The notes beneath the pieces were generated by a model, which worked only from the letters and a program-made list of their open reading frames with translations, was not told where the DNA came from and did not search any database. Of a DNA stretch of 64,000 bases, positions 1-12,500 are shown in pieces. The stretch comes from Cryptomeria japonica (taxonomy: Eukaryota; Streptophyta; Pinopsida; Cupressales; Cupressaceae): contig NC_081410.1 in assembly GCF_030272615.1 (NCBI RefSeq), forward strand, positions 123,187,640 through 123,251,639, written 5' to 3'. The translations under genes and the position numbers were made by a program. Numbering within the stretch: position 1 is the first letter of the stretch; each line of letters starts with the position of its first letter.

Positions 1-960
1 ATAATTGTGTAGATGACATTGAAGCTAATTTATTAGATTGACGTTAATCCTCATTCCTTAAATTTTTAGATAGATTAAAGAATCTATAATGACTTATTGA
101 ATTGCATTCAAATTGAAACTATATTCTTGAGGTACATAAATTACGCATCATTTACTAACCTTCCTTAACCATTTTCCCTTGATTTTAAGTTTATCTTATC
201 ATGACCATAATGATTGAAGACAAACTCAAATCGAGCCAAATAAAAAATGTTATAATATAAATCTATCATTCTACATTAAACTATGATGTCAAAACACTCA
301 AATTCTGGTTTTTGAACAAAACTCACTTTTGGACAAAAACCCAATCCAAGAGGTCATCCTCCATTGATGGAGCTCAAAAAGCTTAAAAGCCCAAAATGCT
401 CAAAACAAAATTTGAGAAAACCCATTGGTCTCCATGCAACCGACAAAAAAAAATTCATTCAAAATTCCCTTCCCATAATCCAATAAAATTTTAGTAGCAT
501 TTCCCTATATAAACCCATATTTTTCTCAATTTGAAACATAAAAATAATATACTCATTCAAAAGAAAATCTTAAAAGACGGGGAATTCTTAAAATCACACA
601 AAAATATATTTGCAATTAATTTTAAATCAAAATATGAAGAAATGAAGAAGATATGCGAAGTCTTACCTCATTTTTTTCCAAAATGAAAATACAAAAAGCT
701 CCTAACATACCAAACAAATTTGTGCAATTCTTGGACAACTTGAAGGCCTCCCAATTCCAACTCCAATTCAACAAACCCCATTTAAATCCACTCAAAACTA
801 ATTCATTCTTCAAAATCCAAAAATCAAGCAAGAAGAGGACTTTTCTCTCCAAAACTTAGCTGAGTTCATTTGTTGGTAAAAGAAAAAATTAAAGTTCCAA
901 AAATAATGAAATGCTCCCTCCCCCTTCTCCCAATTTTGGAAAACTCCCCCTTTTTGGATA
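1..960. other. AT-rich stretch without a recognisable gene
   Basis: Only short open frames occur here, on both strands, and they overlap each other with A/T-driven low-complexity translations. I see no domain, LTR edge, tRNA or promoter box. It is the left flank of the tandem repeat into which GYP1 inserted. Confidence 0.6.
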
Positions 961-1089
961 AAAATCTTAACTTCATGCATTTCATGATTATTCATTTCAT
1001 GAATTTTATGATTATCCCCTTCATGCATTTTATGCATGATTATCCTTTCATGCATTTATGATTATTCCCTTCATGCATTTTAGGCATGA
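961..1089. repeat. Short degenerate tandem repeat, insertion target of GYP1
   Basis: Units of roughly 25-28 bases built on TTCATGCATTTTATGCATGATTATCCC-like sequence (TTCATGCATTT and CATGATTAT cores) recur four to five times. The same motif resumes directly after GYP1 at 7549-7585, so the element lies within the array. The palindromic ATGCAT cores are visible in most units. Confidence 0.75.
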
Positions 1090-1985
1090 TGATGAGGGCA
1101 CAACCCAAGAGACAGAAAAACACAACGATTTGCAATAAAAGACACAGAAGATAATATTTTATTATTGGCAAATATGCTATTACAAACATGCAACACATGC
1201 AATTACAATCTAGAGGAGTAAATCCTCACAGGCTGCAACACACAACTTATAGAGTTTCTGGAAAACCCTTCAATACCAATTATCCAACCTAGAACTAAAC
1301 TCACCAAAACCTCATATACAACAACTCCAACAACTAACTTCCCAGTTTCAACATGTGAGTTTTAAATAGACTTTCTTCTGTTTTGGAGCTGAAATTACAA
1401 TATAGAAATTACCAAATGGTGAAAAAATGCCAAAACATGAAATTGGAAATTTGAAAATACAACCAGATTCGAAAATTGGAACTGTCCAAAAATTCTCCAA
1501 CTTTCGACAGCCATAACTTTTGACCTGGGAATCAGATTTATTAACCATTTGAAGCGTCAAAAATCTCTCAGAGTGTAGAAAATTGTAAGAATTAGCTCTA
1601 TGGATTCCCACCATTTTTGGACCCATTAGACACCGTTTAACACCTCAACTCTGACTTAGAAGAACTTTTTTTGGTTTTTCAAGAAATTGAAACTTTTTTT
1701 TAACTTTCAAAGCGTTAATTATTTTGACCTGATTCTTTCGCCAATGAGCTTATTTTTCCTTTCTTAATATTCCTATAAATTTTGGGCTCCATCCATCTTC
1801 AAAGAAAAACCTGCTATTTTGGACAATCGGTAAGAAAGAGTAGCTTGACAATTCTGAGAGTTGGAATCTCTTATTCGTCCATATGGGTATCCAGAACTAC
1901 AAAAAAATTAAAAGAAAACTAAACAAAAATAAATATTTTTGGGTGATGCAGGATTGCCCTTAAACCACCAGATGCTCTTGCATCA
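1090..1985 (-). repeat. GYP1 3' LTR
   Basis: Direct repeat of 6665-7543, starting TGATGAGGGCACAACCCAAG and ending GCTCTTGCATCA on the plus strand. A TATTTAAA-like box on the minus strand near 1365 has a counterpart in the other LTR near 6938 and could be its TATA element, but this is only a guess. Confidence 0.93.
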
Positions 1986-2016
1986 GACACCTGGGGTAGA
2001 TTGAGAAGTGACCTTG

Positions 2017-2430
2017 TCACATCTCAGCTAGTTGAGGAAAACCCAAATGGTCAACCTCTACCTTGAACAACCACGAAGAATCTTCAACATGTCTTCCCCT
2101 CCATTTCACCAGACATTCCTCATACTGCCTGTTCCTGGTACTTTTCACGCGGCTATCTTGAATTGCTTCAATCTCTGCCTTCTCTGAAGTAGGTGAAGGA
2201 ATTTTGTACTGTTTAATTGTTGTCTCCTCCTTTGTGCCACCTTCATGATATTTTATTAATTCTGAAATGTTGAACATAGGGGAAATGTTAATTCCTTCTA
2301 GCAAATCTACCTCATATGCATTTCTAGATTCATGCTTCTTCAAAATTTTGTAGGGACCAAACTTCTTTATCTTTAGCTTATTATATGTCTCCACTAGAAA
2401 CCTTTCCTTCCTCAAATGGACCATCACCTC
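2017..2430 (-). pseudogene. pol: GYP1 integrase C-terminus with chromodomain
   Basis: This 136-codon open segment is the C-terminal end of the GYP1 polyprotein. Residues 1-65 ([10 protein letters not shown]-like start, [26 protein letters not shown]) match the small SH3-like region that ends gypsy integrases. Residues about 95-133 contain [11 protein letters not shown] followed by DSSW, the core of a chromodomain, whose role in chromoviruses is to steer integration to marked chromatin. The normal aromatic cage can be followed only partly (Y and W of the KWRGR and SSW segments). It lies just inside the 3' LTR, as expected. Upstream it runs into a frame-broken integrase core. Confidence 0.9.
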
Positions 2431-3480
2431 CTCACCAACTTGGAACTCCTTATACCTCCTTTACTGATCTGCCTTCACCTTATACTTCAAATTCATCTTA
2501 TTGATGTGCTTCCTCACCTCTTCATGTATATTTATGATGTGTTCTGTAAATTCTTAGGCTTTGACACTTGTATGCTTTCCCTAGTCCATCTTCCTCAATT
2601 CTAGAGCGGTCCTTGGACTGCTTCCATATATAATATGGAATGGTGATCTACCAGTGCTCCTATTCATATAATTGTTGTAGGAAAATTGTGCATGTGGTAA
2701 GATCAAATCCCATCTCTTGGGTTTGTCTCCTACCAATCATCTTAGTAGGTTACCTAGACTCCTATTGACCACTTTTGTCTGCTTATCAGTTTGCGAATGG
2801 TGTGCATAATTGAACTTCAACTCCGTCTTCAACTTCTTCCACAAGGTCCTCCAAAAGTATCGAATAAACTTGGTATCACGATATGAAATGATAGTTTTTG
2901 GAAAATCATGTAGTCTTAACACCTCCTTAAAGAACAAATCAGCTATGTGGAAAACATAATGGGTCTTCTAGCATGAAATGAAATGTGCTATCTTTGAAAA
3001 CCTGTCAACCATGACAAAAATTGATCATTCCCTCTTTGTGTCCTTAGTAAACCAAGAAAAAAATCCATACTTATATCTTCCCATGGCCTCTTAGATACAT
3101 TTAATATTTGATACAACTATGTATTTTGACTTACTCCTTTTGCCCTCTGGCACACTCTGCAACTCTACACAAATTTCTTCACATCCTGTGATAATTGAGG
3201 CCAATAATAATGCTCATTTATGATGCCAATGGTCTTATCTCGACCAAAGTGTCCAACCATTCCTCCATTATGCTTCTCTTTGATCAAATTATCCCTCATG
3301 GAGCTCCTTAGAATGCACAACTGGATTCCCTTGAACAACATATTATCCTGGATTATGAAATCCAACCACTTCATCCTGTCTAAAGTAACAGGCTCTTTGC
3401 AAGATTTTTAAGCCTCTACAAAATTAGGATCCTCAGGATACATTGCTTTGAGTTCATTGAATCCAACCACTTTGAATTGC
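2431..3480 (-). pseudogene. pol: GYP1 integrase zinc-binding and catalytic core, broken
   Basis: On the minus strand the segment from about 3374 to 3165 carries the HHCC zinc-binding region (HNGGMVGHFGRDKT and YYWPQLSQDV). The core follows from about 3060 to 2737, with SYRDTKF around the second catalytic Asp and the [20 protein letters not shown] block. Family members have QTE at the place where this copy has QTK, so the third acidic residue of the D,D-35-E triad appears to be lysine. Several stops and at least two frameshifts separate the pieces. Integrase normally joins element cDNA to host DNA; this copy cannot do so. Confidence 0.9.
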
Positions 3481-3968
3481 ATTTATGTCAACAAAAGTTG
3501 CCTCCTACTTAAGGCATCCACAACCTACTTAGACCTCCCACTCTTGTGCTTCAAGACAAAAGTATAACTTTGCAAAAAGTCCACCCATTTCAAATGTATC
3601 TGATTTAATTTTCCTCGACTATTTAGGTACTGCATTGCTTGATGAGCAGTTTACAAAACAAATTCCTTTGGCAACAAATAATGTCTCCATTTATTTAATG
3701 CCTGAACTATTGCATAAAATTCTTGATCATTAAAATTTTTTTTCTTCTTTTCATCATTTATCTTTTCACTGAAATATGCAATGGGCCTAGTTTCCTGGTT
3801 CAATACAACTCCAATGGCATTACCACTAGCATCACAATCCACCTGAAACACCTTATTGAAATATGGAAGGGCTAAAACAGGTTGCTCTGTCACCTTCTTT
3901 TTCAACAAATCAAAACTCTTTGCTTCTCCCATACTCCATTTAAACTCTTTCCTATCCCCTCTCATCGT
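3481..3968 (-). pseudogene. pol: GYP1 RNase H domain
   Basis: Reading on the minus strand from 3965: KSFDLLKKKVTEQPVLALPY leads into VDCDASGNAIGVVLNQE, the first catalytic Asp region of gypsy RNase H, then PIAYFSEKI, and NDQEFYAIVQALNKWRHYL with the catalytic Glu. After a stop near 3650 the same frame region continues with TAHQAMQYLNSRGKLNQIHLKW and KHKSGRSK before VVDALSRR, the usual exit of this domain. The domain degrades the RNA of RNA-DNA hybrids during reverse transcription. It is followed by the integrase. Confidence 0.9.
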
Positions 3969-3973
3969 TTCAG

Positions 3974-4990
3974 TTAGGGGTACACAAATGCTACTGAAGT
4001 TTCTAATGAACTTCCTGTAAAACTAGCCAAACCATAGAAAGATCTCACCTTAGTAGCAGTCCTTGGGGCAGGCCATTCTAGAATAACCTTTACCTTCTCT
4101 GGGTCCATCTTAAGACCTTTTGCTGAGACAACAAACCCGAAGGACACTAACTCCTTCACAAAAGTACACTTCTTCAAATTAATCAACAATTTATCCTCTC
4201 TCAATTTCTCAAAAACTATACTACTATGCATCAAATGCTCCTCCAATGTCTTACTAGAAATCAAAATATCATCGAGGTACACAATAGCAAACTTACCCAT
4301 AAATTATTTCAATACCTCGTTCATGAGCCGTATGAATGTGCTTGGTGCATTGGTTAGCCCAAAAGGCATGTCTGACCACTCATGCAAGACTTCTTTGGTT
4401 TTGAAGGCGGTCTTCCACTTGTTCCCTTCTCAAATCTGGATCTGGTGATATCCACTCAAGATCAATCTTTTTGAGGTGCTTTGCTCCACTCAAGCAGTCC
4501 ATAAGATCATCTATCCTTGGCAAGGGAAATCTATACTTAATCATTATCTTGTTTATGGCCCTGGAGTCTGTACACATCATCCTCCATTCTCCATTCTTCT
4601 TTGTCACAAATACCGTAGGTAGTACACATGGACTCAGGCTCTCTCGAATCAATCCCTTTCTCAACAACTCTTGAACCTATCAGTTCGATTCTTCATTTTC
4701 TGGTAGATTCATTCTATGGGCTGCCTTATTTGGCATATTGGCTCCAAGGATCAAGTGAATCTGATGACTGATCTTCCTCACAAGTGGTAAACCCTCAGGT
4801 ACATTATTAGACACAATATCTTGAAACTCATCCAACAACCTAGAAACTTCTATAGGCACCTCCTCACTATCTTCTTTATCCACCCTCAAAATTAAAGAAA
4901 AACACATAGGTTTGTGTTTCATGCCTTCCAAAAATTTCCTTTCGTCAACAAAATATATTTTGGCATTACTACATATTTTTTCTTCCACAT
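3974..4990 (-). pseudogene. pol: GYP1 reverse transcriptase, broken
   Basis: Three open pieces make up the domain. 4988-4680 holds the protease-RT linker (LLDEFQDIV, GLPLVRKISHQIHLI). 4667-4380 holds GLIRESLSPCVLPTVFVTKK, MCTDSRAINKI and FPLPRIDDLMDCL with KKIDLEW, the first palm motif. 4300-3974 holds IVYLDDILI with an intact YLDD catalytic box at 4268-4279, followed by HLMHSSIVFEKLREDKL and WPAPRTATKVRSFYGLASF. The two palm pieces are in different frames, so a frameshift lies near 4330-4380. It copies element RNA into DNA in Ty3/gypsy elements; here it is dead. Confidence 0.93.
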
Positions 4991-5213
4991 CCTTTAGGGG
5001 CTTCAGCTTATGATGAACCCTATCCTTTGTTAGGGTGTAGCTATTAGCACAACCATCATGTGCATCACTCCTATCAAACTACCACGGTCTCCCTAGCAAC
5101 ATGTGACATGCATCCATGGGTATGATATCGCAGAGTACCTCATCATGGTAAGTGACAATCTTGAATTTCACCAAACATCATTCATTGACCAAAACCTTGT
5201 GGTCATTTCACAA

Positions 5214-5396
5214 CTAGGCTATTTGATATGGATATGAATGTCTTTCTCTTTTCAACTTCAACTTTCTAACCATTTCTTTAAATACCAGATTATCAGTGCT
5301 TCTACAGTCAATAATCACATTACAACACTTATCTTTACATTTGCATCTGGTGCGAAATAAACTCTGCCTCTGATCTAGGTATTTCTCCTCATTCAT
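5214..5396 (-). pseudogene. pol: GYP1 aspartic protease remnant
   Basis: The peptide CCNVIIDCRSTDNLVFKEM aligns with the flap-proximal catalytic region of gypsy proteases, where the active-site triplet is normally D-S/T/G-G or D-G-G before STDN. Here it reads DCRSTDN, so the glycine after the catalytic Asp region is lost. The downstream KLKLKRERHSYPYQIA also fits gypsy protease. It lies between gag and the RT linker, as expected. The frame ends at a stop on either side. Confidence 0.75.
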
Positions 5397-5439
5397 TAGG
5401 GTTCTCCTGATAACTAGGGCTTGTGCCCTTTCAACATCA

Positions 5440-6568
5440 TCAGAATGTTCAGACCGATCTTCTTGGTCTGCATGTGCAACTCGTGCATGGCAATCATTTC
5501 TTCTATCTATCCTTCCTTGGTGTTGAGGACATTCAAAGATTCTATGCCCTTCTTCTCCACACTGGAAACATGTTCCTTTGAAACCACTTGTCTCGGATCC
5601 TTGTCAAAGTAGGTTCCTCTTCCTCTTCCACATCATTCTCCATTATTTTGATCGTGGGGGAAATAAAAATTATCACACTTTGGATTTCAGCTGGTACCCA
5701 CTTCATCATTTTTCTTTTGATCTTCATTTCAGCTTCCAAAATGTTTTCCACCGCCTCTGCCACCTTGGGCTTTCCCTTTTTGCTTGCCTCCAAACCACTT
5801 TTTCATCTTCTCTTCAACCTTTAAAGAAAATTGATATGCTTCTTCAATACTGGCCATTCTGACCAAACTCGGCTCCTCTTGAATACTTGGACGTAACTCA
5901 TTCAGATAACGGGCGACTTTTTCCTTATTGGCCTCTGCATGTCCTATTCTGATAATTATTTTATAAAATTCTTTTGTGTACTCCTTCAAAAATTTGTTAC
6001 CTTGCTTCAACCCTTGTAATTTTTTTAGCAGATCTAGCTCATAGTCCATAGGAATGAACTATTTCTTTAGTTTATCAACCATGTGGTCCCATCTAGTGAT
6101 CTTTCCCTTTCGTCTCCGATTTCTATCCAGTTGGACCTCTTTCCACCAGATATTTGCATGACCTTTTAGCTTTGTCTTTGAAAATTTAACCTGATCTGGG
6201 TCCTTTATCTCCTCATATTCAAAATATTCCTCCACCTTGTTAATCCAATCAATTAACTCTTATGGGTTCAGATTCTGAGAATAATTTGAAACCTCAATTT
6301 TAGGTCTCTTCCCAATCTGAGAAATTACCCTCAACAATTGAGCCTGATCTTGATCTATCACTTCTTCTAATCCATTTGAGGATGAATCTTAAACCTCTCC
6401 TTCATCATCAATTTCTCCTCTCCTCAGATTAAACCCTCTTCTCATCTCTTCTTACAGTGCATCAATCTGTCTTTGTAGGGCTCTCAAACCCTCATTTGCC
6501 AAAGCATTTCATTCGCTAGCATTTTTGGCACCAATATTTCTGCCACCATGCATCACTCTTGGAGGCAT
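5440..6568 (-). pseudogene. gag: GYP1 gag with CCHC zinc knuckle, broken
   Basis: The likely ATG is at 6568 (MPPRVMHGGRN), 83 bases inside the primer site. Decayed frames then give LIDWINKVEEYFEYEEI, HANIWWKEVQLDR and, at 6049-5729, MDYELDLLKKLQGLKQG, YTKEFYKIIIRIG and ARYLNELRPSIQ, which is the capsid-like Retrotrans_gag region. A basic Gly/Lys-rich stretch and a single CCHC knuckle CFQCGEEGHRIFEC (minus strand, about 5573-5532) follow. Gag packages the genomic RNA. Stops near 6525, 6460, 6280, 6063 and 5720 interrupt it. Confidence 0.9.
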
Positions 6569-6650
6569 CTTGAACACAAGCCCAAAATCATAGATCCTGG
6601 TATGAACTACCTCATATTCGACGATCTGTTCACACACTCAGGAATAACCC

Positions 6651-6662
6651 GCTCTGATACCA
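6651..6662 (-). other. GYP1 primer binding site (initiator tRNA-Met)
   Basis: On the minus strand TGGTATCAGAGC starts two bases after the 5' LTR end (6665). It is complementary to the 3' end of plant initiator methionine tRNA, the usual primer for chromoviruses and copia elements. Confidence 0.95.
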
Positions 6663-6664
6663 CT

Positions 6665-7543
6665 TGATGAGGGCACAACCCAAGAGATCGAAAAACACAA
6701 CGATTTGCAATAAAAGACAGAAGATAATATTTTATTATCGACAAATATGCTATTACAAACATGAAACACATGCAATTACAATCTAGAGGAGTAAATCCTC
6801 ACAGGCTACAACATACAACTTATAGAGTTTCTGGAAAACCCTTCAATACAAATTATCCAACCCATAACTAAACTCACCAAAAACTCACATACAACAACTC
6901 CAACAACTAACTTCCCAGTTTCTACATATGAGTCTTAAATATACTTTCTTCTGTTTTGGAGCTGAAATTACAATATAGAAATTACCAAATGGTGGATAAA
7001 TGCCAAAACATGAAATTGGAAATTTGAAAATATAGCTAAAATAAAAAATTGGAACTTTATGAAAATTGTCCAACTTCCGATTGCCATAACTTTTAATTCG
7101 GGAATCGGATTTATGAACCATTTGAAGCATCAAAAAGCTCTCTGAGTTTAGAATATGCTAAAAATAAGGTTTTTTTTATTCCCTCCATTTTCAATCCCAT
7201 TTGATACTATTTAATGCCTCAAATCTGACTTGGAAGAATTTTTTTCAATTTTTCGAGAAATTGAAACTTTAAGAACTTTAAAACTGTTAATTATTTTGAC
7301 TTGATTCTTTTGCCAATGAGATTATTTTTCCAGTAAATTTTGGGCTCCATTTGCCTTCAAATAAAAACTTTCTATTTTGGGCAGTTGGCAAGTAAAAGTA
7401 GCTTGACAATTCTGAGAGTTGGAATCTCTTATTCATCCAAATGGGCATCCAAAACTACAAAAACATTAAAAGAAAACTAAACAAAAAGAAATATTTTTGG
7501 ATGATGTAGGATTGCCCTTACACCACTGGATGCTCCTGCATCA
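6665..7543 (-). repeat. GYP1 5' LTR
   Basis: Direct repeat of 1090-1985, bounded by TGATGAGGGC and CTCCTGCATCA. The CATGA duplication follows at 7544-7548. The right side resumes the tandem repeat interrupted at 1089. Confidence 0.93.
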
Positions 7544-7548
7544 CATGA

Positions 7549-7689
7549 TTATTCCCTTCATGCATTTAATGCATGATTATCCCCTTTATTACCACTTTAT
7601 AATAAAATATATCATTTTAAGAAAACATATAGTTTATAAATAAAAAGATATGAATATATATAAAAATCTTTGTTTTCTTTTCATAAAAG
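7549..7689. repeat. Continuation of the CATGATTAT/ATGCAT tandem repeat and AT-rich flank
   Basis: The first 37 bases (TTATTCCCTTCATGCATTTA and on) belong to the array seen at 961-1089. The remainder is AT-rich without a gene. Confidence 0.65.
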
Positions 7690-7717
7690 CATCTATCTAT
7701 CTATCTATCTATCTATC

Positions 7718-7771
<54 letters not shown>

Positions 7772-7837
7772 CATATACATACATACATATATATACATAT
7801 ACATACATACATATACACATACACATATATACATATG

Positions 7838-7875
<38 letters not shown>

Positions 7876-8117
7876 CATACATATATATACATACACACAC
7901 ACACATATATATACATATATATACATATACATATACATATATATATATATATGTATATGTGTATATGTATATATATGTATATATGTATATCTATATATAT
8001 GTATGTATGTATATATATGTATGTATGTATATATGTATGTATGTATGTATATGTATGTATATATGTATATATGTAGATATGTATATGTATATGTATGTAT
8101 ATATGTATATGTACATG

Positions 8118-8154
<37 letters not shown>

Positions 8155-8155
8155 T
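7690..8155. repeat. Compound microsatellite: (ATCT)n, (GT)n, (ATAC/GTAT)n, (TA)n
   Basis: About seven ATCT units (7690-7719) are followed by a long run of GT (7722-7768), then nearly 390 bases of interspersed ATAC, ATAT and GTAT units, ending in (TA)n at 8127-8152. Long open frames here translate only to Tyr/Ile/Cys/Val/His repeats and are artefacts. The right half is close to the complement of the left half (ATAC units, then GTAT units), so the block could form long hairpins. Confidence 0.95.
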
Positions 8156-8414
8156 GTTCTTTTTATTATTTTTTATACATTTTTAACATATAGTTTTAAA
8201 TATAATATTGTATAAAGAAAACAATTTACTTCAGTATTTGTAAAGAAATTCATTCCCAATCATTCTAATTCAATTTAAAAGAAATGTTTAAAATAGTGAG
8301 TGAAATTTAGGGTTATGATAGATTACGGATTTAGAAAAATAATCGGCATAATATATAGACAAAGAGATTGGATTAGAGGGGAGAGTGAAGGAGTTGGAGA
8401 TACAACTAACAATT

Positions 8415-9550
8415 TCACAATAAGAATGGGGCAAGTTTAGATAAGTTGGCCAATTTAGCCATTACAAAACTGCAGAAGAAGGAACCCCCACTTGTTAGAG
8501 AGAAGAATACTCTAACGCCTCTCACCACACTCACCTTTGGAGTTGCCTTATGGAGAGCACATTTGAAATTTGAATGGTACATGAAATAATGGGAAAAAGA
8601 AAAGGAATCACCCAGGGCCAACTCTGAAGCAGAGTTGGAAGAGAATGAGACATAAGTCAAGAAATTGAGAGTTAATCTTGAGAAGATGGCTAACTTGGCC
8701 AATCAACTTAGAAGTTGGCTATCCCTTTCTAGAGTGTGTGAATTATATCTACAAGATATTTTCCTATGTTTGTAGATTATCTAGATACTTAGCAATGCAC
8801 CAATCTCAATTATTACACCAAGGTTGTTTTTCACTACTTGGCGGTACGCTATAATATAGATGAATCCTTTAGTTTATGTAGGGGATGTTTAGCTGAAAGC
8901 ACTTACATCCTACCTAAGGAAAGATTAGGAAAGAGGGGAACTACACCAAGTTTGTCAGGATAGAGAAAAGTCACATCCCTTTCTGATTAGAGGTAAGTTA
9001 GTTGAACCTAATAAAATTATGGTTGAATGGGTTTAGCTGACCAATAACCCAGAGCTGGCTACAATTTTATGAGTGCAAGGAGCATGATTATCACAAGTTT
9101 AAAAATTTTATGGCTGAAATAGGTAAGGAGAAGACCATGGCGCATTTCAAAAATAGATGGGCAAAATCATCCCCATAGCTTAAGAGGAGGGGGCCACAGT
9201 CTCTTTATAACTACATTGCCTTGAATTTGTGAGAAAACATACATATGAAGACCTCAGAGGAAATTGAAGCATCTTGACTTCCACTTATGTTTCATCTACC
9301 TCTTCCCCTTTATCCAGTTCCACACTAAACACGAAGTAAGGTGATAGATGTAGCTAAGAAACTATAGCAATGGGAGCGGATTATAAAAGACAAAAGACTT
9401 TACTTGCACCTGCTCTTAGGAGTCACTAAGTTTATAAATTATAGGCTAGAACATGTTGTAGGGTATAATCTTAGGCCCTAGTCTACTTGAGGTCAAGCAA
9501 AAGAAAAATTTTGTGGTGGTGAGGAGTCTTAGAAATACCATGATTTCACT
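8415..9550 (+). pseudogene. Decayed coding-like stretch of unknown origin
   Basis: The plus strand reads as protein-like segments interrupted by stops: LTFGVALWRAHLKFEWYMK and EAELEENET near 8540-8650, LQFYECKEHDYHKFKNFMAE near 9060-9120, KTMAHFKNRWAKSSP at about 9133-9177 and SKVIDVAKKL near 9335-9365. The charged, Leu/Lys-rich composition is unlike the surrounding AT-rich DNA and suggests an old gag-like or host-derived gene. I do not recognise a family. It may be part of an ancient element predating the insertions around it. Confidence 0.3.
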
Positions 9551-12500
9551 TGTTTACTAGTTTATCCATCTTTTCTTAACATAAGAAAATGGATTAGACT
9601 TGCATTGAAAGAGTAATGGGTTAACCCACATCATAATGCAAACTATGATATGCAAACTACTTGATTATTAACCCATTATGAGATGCACTCTACCCCATCA
9701 TCTAACTACTTTATCCATGCTACACATGCATCCACATTCCTAACATGATCACTTCTTTTAACATAAGCTTCAAATGCATAATGCAATAATCCTAATGCCT
9801 TTCTTTAATTTACTCATATTATATGTTATGCATACTTACCTAACTCCAATGCAACCACATGAATGACATCATTAATGAAACATGATACTATTAATTAATT
9901 ATAATTACTACAATATATTCTTTCCATTTCCTTAAGGTATGTTCACATATTGATCTACATCCTAGATGATAACCATAGAATCTAATCTAATACAAATAGC
10001 CTATCACATGAATCCTTACCATTTCAAGTATAATTCCATTATGACCTCTAAGTACATGAAACCATTCACTTTCATTGTACAAGATCATCACTATACATCT
10101 CACAGTCTCAATTATTACAAGTCATGTCATAATCCTAAGATACCATCTACAATGCAACACAATCACAATCATATGAATAATACATCATGAGCATTTCTCC
10201 TTCCTAATACATGATTCACTTACATATTTTACATAACAATATTTTACATGAATCCAAGATGTCCAATACATAAATCTACTACAAGAAACATCCATAAGCT
10301 GCTATAGTGAGAAGAATCCATATCCATGCACGAAGAATCCAAGAATATCCCAATGGTTGAAAATCACCAACCACCCAACCATGTAGAACCAAAGGAACCA
10401 CCCCTCGTGCTAGGATATGACACAAGGTCTCAACTCACACTCTAGAACTAAGATAACACCAAACAACCAAGGAGACTAAACAATACAAGGACTTTGAAAC
10501 AATGAACAACCACAAGGTATCACATGAAGAAAATCCTAGAGGCTTACAAAACATCAAGTCATAAGTGAATATCAACAAGGGGACACATGTAAGAGTGGAG
10601 TGTCATCACATTCCATCTTCTAACATAACTATACTATAACACAAGGCACTAGAGCCATCTCAACCTATAAGAGATCAAGGGAGATTGAATTTCCATAGCA
10701 AAGGCCTTCCCATGCATATCTTAAAACATCCTCCCTAGGATCAAGTCATGGGGATCAACTATTCATTATCTTGATTAGTGAATCATTTACCCATCTTATT
10801 AATTTATCAATATGTTATCACTTGTTTACTTCATGGTAAACTTCCATTGTTCCCTGGTAGTCTATACTTCATGCATCCTTACAAGGACCCTCATGCAAGC
10901 CTATCTCTCGTGACCCTGATCATCACAAGGAAGCCCACTCCCCCTAACATGTTCCCAAACAAAATCTCAATAAGAGGCTCATAATCAACATGTAAATTTG
11001 GAAACCATAAGTGCCATCATGCAACCAAAACTCATGCATGATCATCCAATCGCCAAAATGCCAAGTAAATCAATAAAGAGCCTCATAGAAAATTAATACA
11101 TCAAGAACCACAAAAGGCCATAAAAATCTACCACAAATACGAAATGAAATCTATAGTAACACACTTTCATTTGTTGGTTCAACAACAAAAGAACAATGCT
11201 CACAATCATGGGTCATCAACATGAAGAGAGCACAAAACCTCAACAAGGAAGCAAAACAACAGATAGAAGCAAAAACAACAAAAAGATCATCAAATCTAAT
11301 CAAACTATAAGCTGATAAATATCAAGAAAACTCCATAAATGACTCTGGTACAACATCATTTCTAGAAAACCAAATTAAACTGAGCAACTGATCAAAATAC
11401 TAAATACAGGGAGTTTAGCGCTTATGTTACACAAAGCAACACATATGCTTAACTCTGTAGCACCTTTACTGCACCTAACAACACATTTACAAACTCATAC
11501 AACACATACGGAAAATGAAACAATGCATACACTAAGGAATGATGAATTTGCAAAAACAAACAACATATATATGACACAGTGCGTTGCATATGCCCTAAAC
11601 AAAATTGCATTCGTCAAATCCTATAGCACATTTACAATTTTAGCGCTTTTGCTTTAGACTCAGGCACACAAAGATGAAATTTGTAACAAGGATATAAAAT
11701 CAAAGACATCATGAAATCTTACAAATAAGGGCTTAAAAGAAATGCCCAGCCAATACAAAATAATTGATATAAACATAATACAAAATCATTGACTAACATG
11801 GAGGATACACTGAAATACAACCTCACAACTGGACACTCGAAAAGCACTCTGGAAACTCCCAGAGAGTTTAATAAACCAAAATGATATTCACAGAACAAAC
11901 ACAGACCAAGAAGAAATCAAAATATATTCTCAAACAGGGCAAAAGAGCTCACACAGGGAAGAATGACATAAATAAATATATGCAGAGCTGTACGTGCGAC
12001 AAAATGAATTAAAAAATATATTTTCCCCTTTCTCTAAGTTTAAACTATATAATAGAATTTATGCAGGGAAATATTTCTCTTCCAACTATATTAAAACTAT
12101 ACAATAAATTTCATTCTCCCCAAGCACCCACATACATTCTGCAGACATGGAGAAAACACATAATAAACTAAAACTAAAAATGCAAGGGACAAAGAGCTCC
12201 AACTTGCACCTTGTGTGATGGAAGAAGGTTGAGGAAGTGCCCACACAAAATCCAGCAACCTCCAAAAGCCAAACTTCAAGCCCAAAGTAAAATTTGTAAA
12301 AGAAATTCAAAAGATTGTAACCCGACAACAAGCTCAGGCAACCAGATAGAAAAAAACCCAAGCCTAAACCCTAGCCTCCGACCCAAAACCCTAGCCTCAA
12401 AATCAACCAATAAGAATAAAGGGTAGGTAGGGGAAATATTAAAACATATTTACAAATATATAAGTGGGATGTAAAAAGATATATTATAAGATACTTTATT

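Larger units (their letters stand above)
1090..7543 (-). mobile_element. GYP1: complete Ty3/gypsy chromovirus-type LTR retrotransposon, decayed
   Basis: The element begins TGATGAGGGC and ends TCCTGCATCA, is flanked by the 5-bp duplication CATGA (1085-1089 and 7544-7548), and has two direct LTRs of 896 and 879 bp. On the minus strand the order is 5' LTR, tRNA-iMet primer site, gag, protease, reverse transcriptase, RNase H, integrase, chromodomain, 3' LTR, the normal order for chromodomain-bearing Ty3/gypsy elements. Many stops and frameshifts interrupt the polyprotein, and the LTRs differ by numerous substitutions and small indels, so this is an old, inactive copy. No clear polypurine tract is seen next to the 3' LTR at 1986. 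Confidence 0.95.

Noticed and set aside
7650-8215. Open frames up to 181 codons on both strands
   Set aside because: They translate only the microsatellite (Tyr/Ile/His/Cys/Val repeats) and have no coding character.
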